From: VAXT01 sp963774625
GTDB taxonomy: Bacteria > Actinomycetota > Thermoleophilia > Gaiellales > Gaiellaceae
Assembly: GCA_963774625.1 (NCBI GenBank)
Contig: CAVZFQ010000013.1
Span: forward strand, 248,001 to 312,000
Direction of reading: 5' to 3'
Length of the DNA stretch: 64,000 bases
Below are positions 26,794-37,302 of this stretch, piece by piece. The notes below the pieces were generated by a model, which saw only the letters and a list, made by a program, of their open reading frames with translations, was not told the origin of the DNA and ran no database searches. The position numbers and the translations under genes were made by a program. Every line of letters begins with the position of its first letter. The first letter of the stretch is position 1.

Positions 26794-28858
26794 CGGAGCA
26801 CGAACCTCGGTGACTGGACGGAGACGCTCACGCTGCGCGGATCTCCCGAGCCGGTGACCTCGCTGATCGGCTGCGGGCCGGGCGTGATCCTCAGCTCGAC
26901 GACGGTGCGCCTGTCGAACTCCAGCGGCACGGAGACGAGCTGGGGCGAGGTGCCGAGCGGCACGACGTCGAGCTCCTCGCCGGCCTCGTCCACAAACGTG
27001 ATCACGCGCGGCCTGGCGAAGCTCGCTCCGGTGAACTCGAGCCGGCCAGAACAACGCTTGCAGGGAGCCAGCACCTCGAGCTGGACGGTTCCCTCGCCGG
27101 CCCACTGGTAACGAGCCGCGCCCTCCCCTTCAGGCCCCCAGAAGCCGTCACGCTGATAGGCGAACGGCTTCGGCGCAGCCGTGACGCGATAGAGCGTGCC
27201 GTAGCTGTCCCTGCGAGCCGCGGAAACCCGCACCCGGCACGCCTGGGGCGGGAACGCCCGGACCTTCGCGCCCAGGCGTCAGCAACACAGACCGGACGCC
27301 GAGCGTCGCGAGAGCTCCGGAGTGGCTGGGTCGTCGAGACCACCGAGCGCGAGCGCGCGGCGCTCGTTCGCCCCGCGGAAGTAGCCGTTCATGACGGGGT
27401 GTCCATGAACGTCCTGGTAGAAGAGGTCGAGATAGTCGCCGACCGCAGGCCCGGGGCGAAGGGGGTATTCCGCGAGAATCGCCGAGCCTCCCGACGGCAC
27501 GCTTTCGTAGATCGACGGGGTCGTGGGTCATAGATGCGATCCGGAAAGCGGTTCCAGAGGTCGACCGGTACGAGTACGGTTGCCAAAGACCAGAACGCGA
27601 GGCTCCCCCCTGGGCGGGAAGCGAGCCGAACCAGGATCAGCAAGACCCAAGTGCGGCGAGTACGCAAAGAGCAGCCATCAGCGGGATCACGAACCCGCGA
27701 CAGGAGGCGAAACTCCGGGCGCACCTGGTACACGAACCAGGACGGGAAGTTTGAACCGTCGGCACCCAGGATCTTGGACGTCGGGTGGCGCGGCGAAAGG
27801 AGAGAGGCGAGAGCTGCGACAGACAGCGCGGCGGCATGCAACTGGAGTCCCTTTCAAGCCTCGGCGGAGAAGGACTGCTGCAATCGCGACCAGCGGCCAG
27901 GAGCAATCACCGTCCACCCCAGGTACAGCGTCCGTTCGACCCCCAGCCAATCCGCGTTCCGCAAGCAGCTCGAGCTTCATGGTGCCCCCCGACGAGGGTG
28001 TCCGCAGACGGGATCAGGTACATCAGCGGGCGCGCGGAGGTCGAAGCCAGGTCGACGAGGAGAGGGGAGGAAGGGTTTCCTCCGAGCCGGAAGCCCCGAC
28101 AAGCCAGGTTCAGGACTTGGATCACGAAGCTCAACGACAGAGCGACACCGACCCCGTGTGCCGCCACGTGCCCTCCGCAGACTCGGCCCGAAGGGGAGGC
28201 GCCGAGAATCGCCGTGGCGTGTCAGCGCCGCATACGTCACGCCCCCGACCACGAAGTAGTGCGGCGTCCAGGCCGGCGCGATGATCGCGGCCGCTCCGGC
28301 CCAGAGCCCATTCCGAGCGGTGGGCTGCCCCAGATCTCGAGCACGCGCCAGGCGAGGAGCACGAACGGCCAGCCGTGGACGAAGGCCGGGTGCTCGGCGG
28401 TGACGACGGCGAAGGGATAAAACGCGAAGGCCCAGCCAGCGAGCAGCGAGATCCATAGGTGGCCGGTCAGCCGTCGAACGAAGAGGAACATCGCGAGCCC
28501 CGAGAACGCGTAGCCGAGGAGGACGAAAAGGCCGTCGCCGCCGTCGGACCCATCGCCACGCGAGCACGTAGATCAGATCACGCTCGGGAAGGTGGCGAGG
28601 TTCAGCGCCCATCGGATTCGAGGCCGTCCGGCGCGTTGAAGTCGCCGATCCGTCCCGGGCCGAATGGGTTGTGGTGCCCGTCGACGAGCTCGCGAAGGTG
28701 CGCGATGCTCCCATCGAGGTCGCCCCCGCCGCGCGAAGTCCCCGGAAACAGATACACGCTCGTCCGAGCTCGGTGACGAGTGGCCACGTCAGGTAGATGG
28801 CCGTGACCAAATAGAGCACGAGAGCAGCCGCGATCTGGGGCGTCCGACGGGAAGCCAT
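26790..28858 (-). CDS. Large multi-helix membrane protein, GT-C-like, copy 1, frameshifted
   Basis: About 690 residues. The N-terminus (MASRRTPQIAAALVLYLVTA, IYLTWPLVTELG) opens a polytopic membrane domain; the loop LDGSIAHLRELVDGHHNPFG is of the periplasmic-loop kind seen in GT-C enzymes, and helices such as LWISLLAGWAFAFYPFAVVT follow. The C-terminal 200 residues are soluble and beta-rich (YGTLYRVTAAPKPFAYQ, VVELRITPGPQPISEVTG). It shares architecture and the YxTWPL start with the protein at 31.8-34.0 kb. A polyprenyl-P-sugar-dependent transferase or polymerase role is plausible but unproven; no catalytic motif is certain. Many indels occur. Confidence 0.65.
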
Positions 28859-28863
28859 CGAGG

Positions 28864-30189
28864 TCACCCAGATGGAGCAGCGCGAAGCTGTCTCGCCCGC
28901 CACGCTCGCACGAGTGCATGCGGAAACGCGATCTCATGCAGAAGCAGGATTCCACTGGCGCACATGAGCGTCACCAGCACGATCGACTCTGGATCGGGAT
29001 GCCAGGCGACGACGACGACGACCTGCACGATCGCAGCGGCGAGAACGAGGAGCGGGAAACGGGCGTCCCGCTCGGCGAAGTAGACCGAAAGGTACACGTT
29101 GACCAGTGCCGCTGCGGTCATCGCGAGACCGAACCAACCGAGAAGGTCCATCTTGGCGTCCCGAAAATCTCCACCGAACGCCCAGACGAGGAGCTGCTCC
29201 GGAACCAACGCCAGTACGACGGTAGCGCTGATTCCGATCAGGAAGGTGGCCGCCGCGCTGGCGAGAAGGATCTTCTGTGCCGTCAGCCCGGCGGCGATCC
29301 GGCTCGCAGCTTTCGGCAGGAGCACCGTGACGACGGCAGCCGGGAGAAAGAGGACCGCCTTGCCGACCAGAGCAGCGGCTGCGTACACGCCGGCAACGTC
29401 TCCGGGGAAGTAGTACGCCGCAGGCGAGAGCAGGATGTCCACGTTCGTCAATGAAGCGAACGCAAGGGACCCGACGAGCAGCACGGTGACCTCACGCCGG
29501 TCGAGCAGGACCGGGTCATCCGAGATCTCACGAGTCCAGAAATCCCGCAAGCCCCACGCACAAAGCGCAACGGCGACTAGACCTGCAACGGTATTCACGG
29601 CGAGCGCCCCCGCAGCGCCGAGCCCGGCGAGAAGCACGGGTACCACAAGGACAGGCCGAACCAACCCTCCCAGCGCCCATAGACGGCGCTGAGCTGTCGA
29701 AACCGCAGCAAGCCCTGAAGAAATCCGTAGAGGATGGCGGCCACGACTGCGAACAGGATCCCGCTCAGACCGGCAATCGCCACGGCACTCGATTCGACGT
29801 TGAGGGCCGCCTTGATCGGATTCACGAGAGCGAAGCCCGCGAGCGTGATCACGAGCCCGACCGCCGAGGCGCGGATCACGCTCTTGCGCAGCAATTGCGC
29901 GACAGCTCCGGTGCCGGGCAGCTGTGCGACTTCCCGCGCGAGCAGGATCTGCACGCTCCCGAGGGGCAAGGACACGAGCGCGAAGAGCGCGAGCATTGCG
30001 GCAACGTCGGCATACCGGCTCGACCCGAGATAGCGAATGCAGGCGACGTTGTAGGCGTAAGCCGACGCGTTCAACACAATCGTCGCCACGGCCAGAATCG
30101 CTCCCGCGCGCACACCGGCGGAGCCGCGGAGGCGGGTAACGAGCCGTCGAGCGATTCCCGGACTGGCCTGGTGGGTTTTGCACGTTCAT
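28864..30189 (-). CDS. wzx: Wzx-type lipid-linked oligosaccharide flippase, copy 1
   Basis: About 440 residues and 12-14 membrane helices, of the MATE-like/PST superfamily that flips undecaprenyl-linked repeat units. Opening AGAILAVATIVLNASAYAYN, VACIRYLGSSRYADVAAMLA and the later VTVLLVGSLAFASLTNVDIL with LSPAAYYFPGDVAGVYAAAA are characteristic (the N-D-LL/ A-x-Y-G pattern of polysaccharide transporters). Frames shift near 30120 and about 29650. It sits between a methyltransferase gene and the GT-C-like protein, all on the minus strand. A second flippase lies at 44.8 kb. The symbol is by family. Confidence 0.82.
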   Translation of the reverse strand: MNVQNPPGQSGNRSTARYPPPRLRRCARGSDSGRGDDCVERVGLRLQRRLHSLSRVEPVCRRCRNARALRARVLAPRERADPARAGSRTAARHRSCRAIAAQERDPRLGGRARDHARGLRSRESDQGGPQRRIECRGDCRSERDPVRSRGRHPLRISSGLAAVSTAQRRLWALGGLVRPVLVVPVLLAGLGAAGALAVNTVAGLVAVALCAWGLRDFWTREISDDPVLLDRREVTVLLVGSLAFASLTNVDILLSPAAYYFPGDVAGVYAAAALVGKAVLFLPAAVVTVLLPKAASRIAAGLTAQKILLASAAATFLIGISATVVLALVPEQLLVWAFGGDFRDAKMDLLGWFGLAMTAAALVNVYLSVYFAERDARFPLLVLAAAIVQVVVVVAWHPDPESIVLVTLMCASGILLLHEIAFPHALVRAWRARQLRAAPSG

Positions 30190-30207
30190 CGCGGGAGCAG
30201 GATAGGC

Positions 30208-31095
30208 CTAGCTTCGTCGCTCAAAGACGACGTTCAACTGCAGGGCCCACAACGGTCGAGCCTCGGCACGCCGGTCGAGACGCTCGAGCTTCCACCACAA
30301 CCTCGAGCTCGATTCGCGCGTGCTCCGTGCGAGCAGTCCGAGGACGAACTGCGCGACCTTGACCGGATGGCCGCTATAGGTGGTTCGCACAGGCTGGAGG
30401 CCGACCTCGTTACCGAGCGCCCACAGCCTGCGCGCGGAATAGTGTCGCTTGTGACCGATCCGGCGGTCGTGCCACCAGTACAACGGCCAGAGTGGCGGCG
30501 GGATGTGTCGAAACGCGTGGGGAACGGTAATGCCGACACGCGCGCCCGGCCTCGTGACCCTGGCGATCTCAGCGAGAGCGGCGCGGTCGTCATCGAGGTG
30601 CTCCAGCAATGCGACTGCGCTCGCCGACCCCATTGAACTGTCCTCGTAGGGCAATTGCTCGGCCGCGCAGACTGCGAACGAGCAGCGTTCGCCGACGCCC
30701 TCGCGGCGCGCGAAATCTCGAGCCCGCAAGATCCCGGGGGTCGATAGGTCGCACCCGGCGGCCGATACCCGGCGGGCAGCTTCGATCACGGTGGCGCCGG
30801 ATCCTCCGACACCCACGTCGAGGTAGGGCTCGCCCCCGTCGAGCACGCGGAGGGCCGTGAAAATCCGCTCGATAAAGCTGAGCCGCCAGTTCTCCACGAC
30901 GTACTCGTCAAACTCAGAAAACTCGGCGTCGAAGTACTCGCGCTGATGAAGATGCTGAGGCGAAAGGCCGGTCACCAGCACGGGAATGCCGTCGACCACG
31001 GGATACTGCGCGTGGCAGATCGCGCAACTCGCATTATCCCCGTCAGCTAAGAGCGAGCCGTGGCAGCGGGGACACACCACCTCCGGTGGGGGCAA
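30208..31095 (-). CDS. Methyltransferase with N-terminal zinc ribbon
   Basis: The protein has 295 residues. The first 45 form a Trm112-like zinc ribbon (CPRCHG then CAICHAQYPVVDGIPVLV: four cysteines). A class I SAM methyltransferase follows: EPYLDVGVGGSGATVIEAAR (motif I), GSASAVALLEHLDDD, and VTRPGARVGITVPHAFRHIP. Zinc ribbon fused to a methyltransferase is common among sugar and lipid methyltransferases in glycan loci. The start is uncertain: the frame opens with TTG at 31095, shortly after the preceding gene's stop at 31105. Confidence 0.8.
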   Translation of the reverse strand: MPPPEVVCPRCHGSLLADGDNASCAICHAQYPVVDGIPVLVTGLSPQHLHQREYFDAEFSEFDEYVVENWRLSFIERIFTALRVLDGGEPYLDVGVGGSGATVIEAARRVSAAGCDLSTPGILRARDFARREGVGERCSFAVCAAEQLPYEDSSMGSASAVALLEHLDDDRAALAEIARVTRPGARVGITVPHAFRHIPPPLWPLYWWHDRRIGHKRHYSARRLWALGNEVGLQPVRTTYSGHPVKVAQFVLGLLARSTRESSSRLWWKLERLDRRAEARPLWALQLNVVFERRS

Positions 31096-31104
31096 GACGG
31101 CTTA

Positions 31105-31844
31105 CTACCCCCGGGTGCAGACGAACGCGAAGGCATAGGCGCCGTTGCGGGGGACCGCGCGCGAGACGATGTTCCAGAGCCGCGAGACCGCCGGGCTCAC
31201 CCGAGTGGTTGCGTAGATGTGGTTCCACGTGTGGTAACCGCGAACGGTGAACCCAGCTTGCGCGAGGAGCTCACGCCACCCTTCTGACGACCGATAGACC
31301 TCTGCGAAGGAGCTGGCCGCCCTCCGTGGGTTGGGTCCCGTGCCGTAGGCCGAACCAGATGTGGCCGAGGAAGAACAGGTTCGGTACGAAGATCAGTGCC
31401 TCTCCGCCCGGTTTCAGCACGCGTTTCATCTCTTTCGCGCTTGCTGCCGGGTCGGGGAAGTGCTCCAGACTGCCCAGGCACGTGACGAGGTCGAAGGACT
31501 CGTCGTCGAACGGCAGAGATTTCCGCCTCCCCAACCCGTACATCCGCGTCCGGTACGCGGCGCCGCGCTTCCTGAGCCGCCAGGTCGGAGAGGTCGACGC
31601 CGGATACCTGAAGTCCGCGCTGCGCCGCGAAGGAAAGAAATTCTCCCTGGCCACACGCAACGTCGAGAAGATGGGCCGACGGTTTGGGCTGGGCAAGGTC
31701 GAGCAGCCAGTCGAAGAACGCAAGCTGGCGAGGATCGATCTCGGGCGCCTCGCCAAGCCGCTGGCGATGCCACTCGTTGTAGCGGAGCTGCAGGTCTTCA
31801 CTCTTCAATGCGCGCCGAGGTCTAGGCACGCCCCCGACGCTCAC
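31105..31844 (-). CDS. SAM-dependent methyltransferase, frameshifted
   Basis: About 245 residues. LQLRYNEWHRQRLGEAPEI leads into HLLDVACGQGEFLSFAAQRG (motif I) and VSGVDLSDLAAQEARRRVPD; then in a second frame LPFDDESFDLVTCLGSLEHF and KRVLKPGGEALIFVPNLFFL (motif III). The C-terminus LLAQAGFTVRGYHTWNHIYA to AFAFVCTRG returns to a further frame, ending at TAG 31105-31107. Breaks lie near 31530 and 31310. GTG at 31844 overlaps the stop of the membrane protein upstream, so both are in one operon. Confidence 0.76.
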
Positions 31845-34018
31845 TTTTTGGATGGAAAGGCTTGCAGGACGCTTGGTCCACGTCCCGATGTGGCCGAGAA
31901 CCTCCAGTTGGAAACGTAGACGGTGACCGAACGCCCGTCAGGGACGCGCTCGGGCCCCGGCCGGGCTCTCAGCCGGAGGGTCGAGTGGCCGCGGGGCAGC
32001 TGGACCCTGACCTTCACGAGCTTCGGGGCACTCACACCGAAGAACTCGGACGAGTTCCGTCCGCTGACCTGGACGATCCGCGGGCGCCCGTAGCTACTGA
32101 GCAGGAACTCCGCATCGTAGGTTCCGGCCCGCCACACGTAGATCATTACGTCGGCCTCCGAATCGATCATCCAGCGCGACGTCGGCTGCCCCGTGGGGCT
32201 TTCAGCATGGCCGAGAGGCTTCCACGAAACGTCGCGATGGCCGGCGCCCGACCGGCAACAACCCTCCAAACCGAGGTGTCCGCAGGGAATCGACCGATCA
32301 GTCGGTACCCGCGTCCGACGTTCCTGGGGCCGTCCCTTGTCCCTGAGAAGGCGTACGTGTTCGGCCTGACGACGATCGTCGACACGCCGAGCGCCGCAAG
32401 GGAGGAGGCCGTTTCGGGTGATGTCGGATCGATCGCCCTGCTGCCCGACCCTGTCCGCGAACGTGTCGAGCTGAGCTCCGTTGACAAGCGCACGCTCGTG
32501 GATGCGTTGCCAGAAGAGGTACTCCGAGTTCACGCCTATATCGGAGCGCACGAGTGGGTACTCGACCAGGGCGCCTGGCGGCGCCGTACGCACAGCCCCG
32601 TACAGGGCTGGGGCGTTACCGACGTCGACAGTGGCCGGCTCCGCATCAATGGCGAGCTCGACAGAGCTGACGGCAATCGCCGCTGCGCAAACGCCGACAG
32701 ACACGACGTTGGCCAGCCGCGGGGAGCCTGCTACGGACGCAGCGCGGCGACGCAGGCCTTCGAGCCCGAAGGCGGCAAGGGGCAACAGCGCGGTGAGCAC
32801 GATCACGACAAAACGTGACGGGACCGGAACTGCGGGACGAATCGCCAGATCAGCTCCGATGGCATCGTGAGCTCAGTACCAGGCAGGGGGCTGGGAGGGA
32901 GAACAGAACCGCAACCACGATCACGAGCGGCAAGGAGAGGAGCAGCAAGCGAGCCTGCCCGTCGAGCTGCTTCCGTCGCCAGATCGCCCACACGATCCAG
33001 CCCGAAGCCAATGCGATTGTCAGCCAACCGACATACAACGACGTTTCCGAGAAGTTGCTGCCGTGCAGGTGGCCGAACAGGTAGGGACCAACGTCGTCGC
33101 CGAAATAGGGGTTGCGGTAAGAGGGAAGGATGTATTCCCACCAACGAGCGCCATACGTCGAGAGGTCTCCTTCCGAGCGCGCAATCGAAATGCCCTGATC
33201 CACTGGGCCGCCAAGGGAGAGCAGAACGAGGGTGACCGGGGCGATCAGCGCTGCCCCGAGTGCGACCAGTCCGGATACCACGCCTGCGCGTCGCAGAACA
33301 ACCGTTGCCGCGAGCATGACGCCCAGTAAGACCATTCCGAGGATCCCGAAATACCCGTTCGTCGTCCAGAGCACCGCACTGGCGCCCCCGATCAGGAGCG
33401 CGCGGCGCCAACCGGGTCGGTCGCTCCAAGCGACGACTGCTGCGAGGAGAAGAGGGAAGCCCTCCATCCAGACGAAGCCGACATGTCCCTGCGCCTTCTC
33501 GAGGTGCCACGGGAAGATCAAGTAGACAATCCGGCCCACGCGGCGACCAAGATCGATGCGCCCAGCCTGCGAATGAGCCAATACATCGCGAGGCCCGAGA
33601 CTGCGAGACCGCCGATCACGAGGACGTCGTAGGCCGGAATCTCTCCCAGGAGCTTCGTCAGCAGCCAGCCGGGCGCAAAGACGAGCGCCCACTGCGCATT
33701 GATCGCGTTCGCGAAATCCCAGCCGAACGGCGTACCCGTCAGGGTCATGTGCGTCTCCCCGATCACGGGGTAGCCAATCTTCTCGTCGAGCAACCAGAGG
33801 AATGCGACGGTTCCGGTCGAGTCGCCGGGAAGGCCGTAGATCCTGTCCCCGAGGTGCTTCGCGAGAGGCCAAGTCACGTAGATGCTCACGGCGAGGGCGG
33901 CCGCAAAGGCGGTCGCGTATTCGATCAGCCGACGGCCGTTGCTCAAGCGCGGGCGAGCGGCTGGAGTGCGAACAAGTTGAAGAAGATGCGGCTCTCCGCT
34001 TGGTATCGGCGGAGCCAC
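31841..34018 (-). CDS. Large multi-helix membrane protein, GT-C-like, copy 2, frameshifted
   Basis: About 725 residues. IYVTWPLAKHLGDRIYGLPG, then VAFLWLLDEKIGYPVIGETH forms the first helix and extracytoplasmic loop; about ten helices follow (LIFPWHLEKAQGHVGFVWME, LLAAVVAW, TNGYFGILGMVLLGVMLAAT). After VPQFRSRHVLSMIVLTALLP a beta-rich extracytoplasmic domain (MIYVWRAGTYDAEFLLSS, LVKVRVQLPRGHSTLRLRA) ends the protein. It parallels the one at 26.8-28.9 kb. GT-C or O-antigen polymerase-like activity is a guess. Breaks lie near 33525, 32860, 32400 and 32190. Confidence 0.65.
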
Positions 34019-34094
34019 CCGCGTACGCCCGGTCCCTGTTCGGGCACGTCGCGAGTTGGGTCGAACGCATCAGGAATATCCGGCTCGAACGGCT

Positions 34095-34919
34095 TCAGCT
34101 TGCCGCGAGCTGTGGCCGGAAGAACGTGTAGCCGTATCCGCGGAGAGCATCCAGGAGCCCGTCACCGGTAAACCCGTGGCGGTCGAGTAGCTCGAGGTTG
34201 ACCTCGAGGACCACTGCGTCGGGCGGCGACTCCGAGAGGCGGCTGTCGAATCCCTCCAGGGCCGCGGGCTCGAGGCCCTCGACGTCGAGCTTCAGCAGCC
34301 GGATTGGCCGACCCGCAAGCCGGTCCGCGACGTAGTCGTCCAGGGTTACGACTGGAGCGCTGACGGTGCGCGCCGAGCCCCCGACCGTGTACATCGCGCT
34401 CGTGTCGCCACCGAGGCCGGCAGCGCCTTCCGGAACGCCGAGGCGCGCCTCTCCAGACTCGGCTCCTACCGCCGCTCGGTTCACGACCACATTGTCGAAG
34501 CCGTTCAGCTCCACGTTGCGCGAGAGCGCTTCGAAATTGGCGGGCACGGGCTCGAACGAGTGCACTTCGCCCGCGGAGCCGACTCCAAGGGCCGAGACGA
34601 GCGTGAAGATCCCGACATGCGCTCCGACGTCCAGCACGACGTCGCCAGGTCGCAGGAACCGGCGGAAGAAGGCGAGCTGCTCAGGCTCATGGCTTTCGTA
34701 GAAGATGCGGCGCTGGATGTAGTCACGCAAGTCGAGCCGCATCCGAATTCCGTTCGTCGTCACCGTCGCGCGCTCGAGGTCGCCGGCAACGGATTCGTGG
34801 AGCCGCTCGACGACCACCGGGAACCACCCCGGAATAGGGAAAATGCGTGGCGGAAGGCGCAAAGCCGAGGTGGCTAGGCGCGAGGCCAAAGGAGAAGTCT
34901 TGGAGGACGCCGTCACCAT
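34095..34919 (-). CDS. FkbM family methyltransferase
   Basis: The product is 274 residues, uninterrupted. FFRRFLRPGDVVLDVGAHVG is SAM motif I, EVHSFEPVPANFEALSRNVE the motif II strand with its Glu, NVVVNRAAVGAESGEARLGV follows, and the typical FkbM end APVVTLDDYVADRLAGRPIR, LLKLDVEGLEPAALEGF is clear. FkbM enzymes methylate sugar hydroxyls. ATG at 34919 starts 42 bases from the divergent GT gene. First in the minus-strand group that contains the GT-C-like proteins. Confidence 0.9.
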   Translation of the reverse strand: MVTASSKTSPLASRLATSALRLPPRIFPIPGWFPVVVERLHESVAGDLERATVTTNGIRMRLDLRDYIQRRIFYESHEPEQLAFFRRFLRPGDVVLDVGAHVGIFTLVSALGVGSAGEVHSFEPVPANFEALSRNVELNGFDNVVVNRAAVGAESGEARLGVPEGAAGLGGDTSAMYTVGGSARTVSAPVVTLDDYVADRLAGRPIRLLKLDVEGLEPAALEGFDSRLSESPPDAVVLEVNLELLDRHGFTGDGLLDALRGYGYTFFRPQLAAS

Positions 34920-34961
34920 GCGCCGGAGCCGACCGACCTTACCTGTGCGGAGTGAGCGCGG

Positions 34962-36254
34962 GTGAGGCTCCTCTGGGTTGTGCCGCGCTTCGGCGCCGGA
35001 CTTGTCGGCGGCGCCGAGATGCTCGTACGCGGTCTCGCTACGCGAGCATTGCCGGAAGGATGGCGATCCGAGATCGCGACGACCTGCGCCGTCAACCACT
35101 TCACGTGGGAGAACGAGCTCCCGTCCGGTACGGCTGAGGAGGACGGCGTCGCTCGTCCGCGGCCTGGCCACGCGGGCGCTCCCCGACGGTTGGCACTCGG
35201 AGGTCGCCACGACCTGCGCCGTGAACCACTTCACGTGGGAGAACGAGCTCCCCGCGGGACGACCGACGAGGAGGGCGTGACCGTGCACCGCTTTCCGGTC
35301 GGCGGCCGCGACGGCGCGCGCTACGAGGCGACTCCACCCTCGCGTGCTCTCCGGGCGAGGCCACCTACGCCGAGGAGCTCGAATGGCTGGCGAACAGCGT
35401 CTGGTCGCCGGAGCTGCAGCGCTTCCTCGAGTCCTCGGCAGACCACTACGACCTCGTCCTCTTCAGCCCGTACCTCTTCGGGACGACGGTCTGGGGCGCC
35501 CAGGTCGACCCGAGCCGAAGCGCGCTCGTCCCCTGCCTGCACGACGAGCCGTACGCGCGGCTCGAGACCGTTCGCCGCGTGATCGAGTCGGCGCGCGGGT
35601 GCCTGTTCAACTCGGACGCCGAGGCGCGCCTGGCGCACGAGCTCTACCGGCTCGACGACGGCAGCGTGGTGGGGCTCGGCTGGGACGCGCCGAGGGAGCC
35701 GCCGCAGGCCGAGTTCGCCGGGCCGCGCGACCTCGGCGACTTCGTCCTCTACGCGGGCCGGCTCGAGGAGGGCAAGCGCGTGCACGTCGCGGTCGACTAC
35801 GCGATGCGCTATGCGAGCAGAGCGCCACGACGCGCCGAAGCTCGTCCTCATCGGCCAGGGCACCTACGAGCCGCCCGAGGAGGCCGCCGACGTCGTCGTC
35901 CACGCGGGCTTCGTCTCCGAGGAAGAGAAGCGGGCGGCCTACGCGGAGGCGCTTGCACTCGTCAATCCGTCACACATGGAGAGCCTCTCGATCGTCCTGA
36001 TGGAGGCCTGGCTCGAAGGGACTCCCGCGCTCGTCGACTCGGGATCGGCCGTGCTCAGAGAGCACGCCGAGCGCTCCGGCGGCGCGCTGCTCTTCGACTC
36101 CTACGAGAGCTACCGCGACGGGCTCGACCGGCTGCGCGCCGAGCCGGAGACCCGCGAGCAGCTCGGCGCGGCCGGGCGCGAGTACGTCCTCGACGCCTAC
36201 GGCTGGCCCGCCGTCCGTGAGCGCTTCCGCAAAGCTGTCGAGAGCCTCACATGA
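34962..36254 (+). CDS. Glycosyltransferase family 4 with an internal duplicated segment
   Basis: GT-B enzyme. Opens RLLWVVPRFGAGLVGGAEML at GTG 34962. The next 43 codons (VRGLATRALPEGWRSEIATT, CAVNHFTWENELPSGTAEED) are followed by a second, diverged version (LATRALPDGWHSEVATTCAV), then TVHRFPVGGRDGARYEA. Later: ESSADHYDLVLFSPYLFGTT, LYAGRLEEGKRVHVAVDYAM and the donor motif MESLSIVLMEAWLEGTPALV. Frames break at the duplication, near 35333 and at 35819 (extra A). Without the extra copy it would be about 385 residues, near normal. Its stop overlaps the next ATG. Confidence 0.78.
35022..35281 (+). repeat. Imperfect 130-base tandem duplication inside a GT gene
   Basis: Two copies (35022-35151 and 35152-35281) code for the same 43-residue stretch but differ at many third positions in the first half and are nearly identical in the second (for example both carry AACCACTTCACGTGGGAGAA). 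The period of 130 bases is not a multiple of three, so the frame breaks at the join. Confidence 0.8.
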
Positions 36255-37300
36255 CCGTCGTGCACCAACTTCTCCCGGCCGCCTCGCCCAACGACGCGGT
36301 CACAGACCAGGCCTTCGCGTGGCGCGACCTGCTCCGCGAATGGGGTCACGACGGCTTGATCGTCGCCGAGCACGTGCATCCGGACGTCTCGACCGAGGTC
36401 CTCCGACTCGACAAGGTCCGGAAGGAGTTGAGCAAGGGCAAGGTCATCCTGCGCTACTCGATCTTCAGCAAGACGGCCGACGTTGCGCTCGCCGATCCGG
36501 GGCGGGTCGGGCTCGTGTACCACAACATCACGCCGGGCAAGTACCTGCGCCCTTACAACCAGGCGGTGGCGGATCTCTGCGACCAGGGGCGACAAGCGCT
36601 CAACGCGTTCCAGTCGTCACCTGCAGTGCTCGTCGCCGACTCCAGCTTCAACGCGGCCGACCTCCGGGAGGCCGGACTGGGCGAGGCCGAGGTGATCCCA
36701 CTCCTCCTCGACGTTCCCGCTCGCATGCCGCGGAACGGCCGCAGCGGAGATCCGATCGTGCTGACCGTCGGCCGGATCGTCCCGAGCAAGCGGATCGAGG
36801 ACGTGATCAAGGCGTTCGTGCTCTACCAGCGCCATCGCGCCCCCGAGGCGTCGCTCGTGATCGTCGGCTCGCACATCGGCTTCGAGAACTACCGGCTGGC
36901 ACTCGATCGCCTCGTCGAGCGCATCGGCGCCGAGCGCGTTTTCTTCACGGGCCCGATCTCCCAGGAGGCGCGAGATGCGTGGTATCGCCGGGCGCATGCG
37001 TATGTGTCCCTGTCCGTGCACGAGGGCTTCTGCGCACCGTTGATCGAGGCGCTTTCGCATGGGACACCCGTGGTCGCACGCGAAGCGGGCGCGATGCCGG
37101 AGACGCTCGGCGGAGCCGGGCTCGTTCTGAACGGCGACGACCTGCCGCTCGTTGCCGAAGGACTGCACGAGGTCATCTCGTCCGAGGAAACACGAGAGGC
37201 CTTCGCCCGCGCCGCCGACCGGCGGCTCGCCGAGCTGCGGCCCGAAGCGATCGCGCCACGCATTCGCCGTGCACTCGCCCCGCTCCTCGAGGAGACCTAA
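36251..37300 (+). CDS. Glycosyltransferase family 4
   Basis: The product is 349 residues, intact. MTVVHQLLPAASPNDAVTDQ and VGLVYHNITPGKYLRPYNQA form the acceptor side; the donor domain opens with VLTVGRIVPSKRIEDVIKAF and carries SVHEGFCAPLIEALSHGTPV with the E-x7-E pair. The N-terminal HNITP stretch, in place of the usual HD, resembles GT4 enzymes of exopolysaccharide loci that use GDP-mannose-type donors, but the sugar is not certain. ATGA overlap with the preceding GT; 2-base gap before the next. Confidence 0.88.
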   Translation: MTVVHQLLPAASPNDAVTDQAFAWRDLLREWGHDGLIVAEHVHPDVSTEVLRLDKVRKELSKGKVILRYSIFSKTADVALADPGRVGLVYHNITPGKYLRPYNQAVADLCDQGRQALNAFQSSPAVLVADSSFNAADLREAGLGEAEVIPLLLDVPARMPRNGRSGDPIVLTVGRIVPSKRIEDVIKAFVLYQRHRAPEASLVIVGSHIGFENYRLALDRLVERIGAERVFFTGPISQEARDAWYRRAHAYVSLSVHEGFCAPLIEALSHGTPVVAREAGAMPETLGGAGLVLNGDDLPLVAEGLHEVISSEETREAFARAADRRLAELRPEAIAPRIRRALAPLLEET

Positions 37301-37302
37301 GA

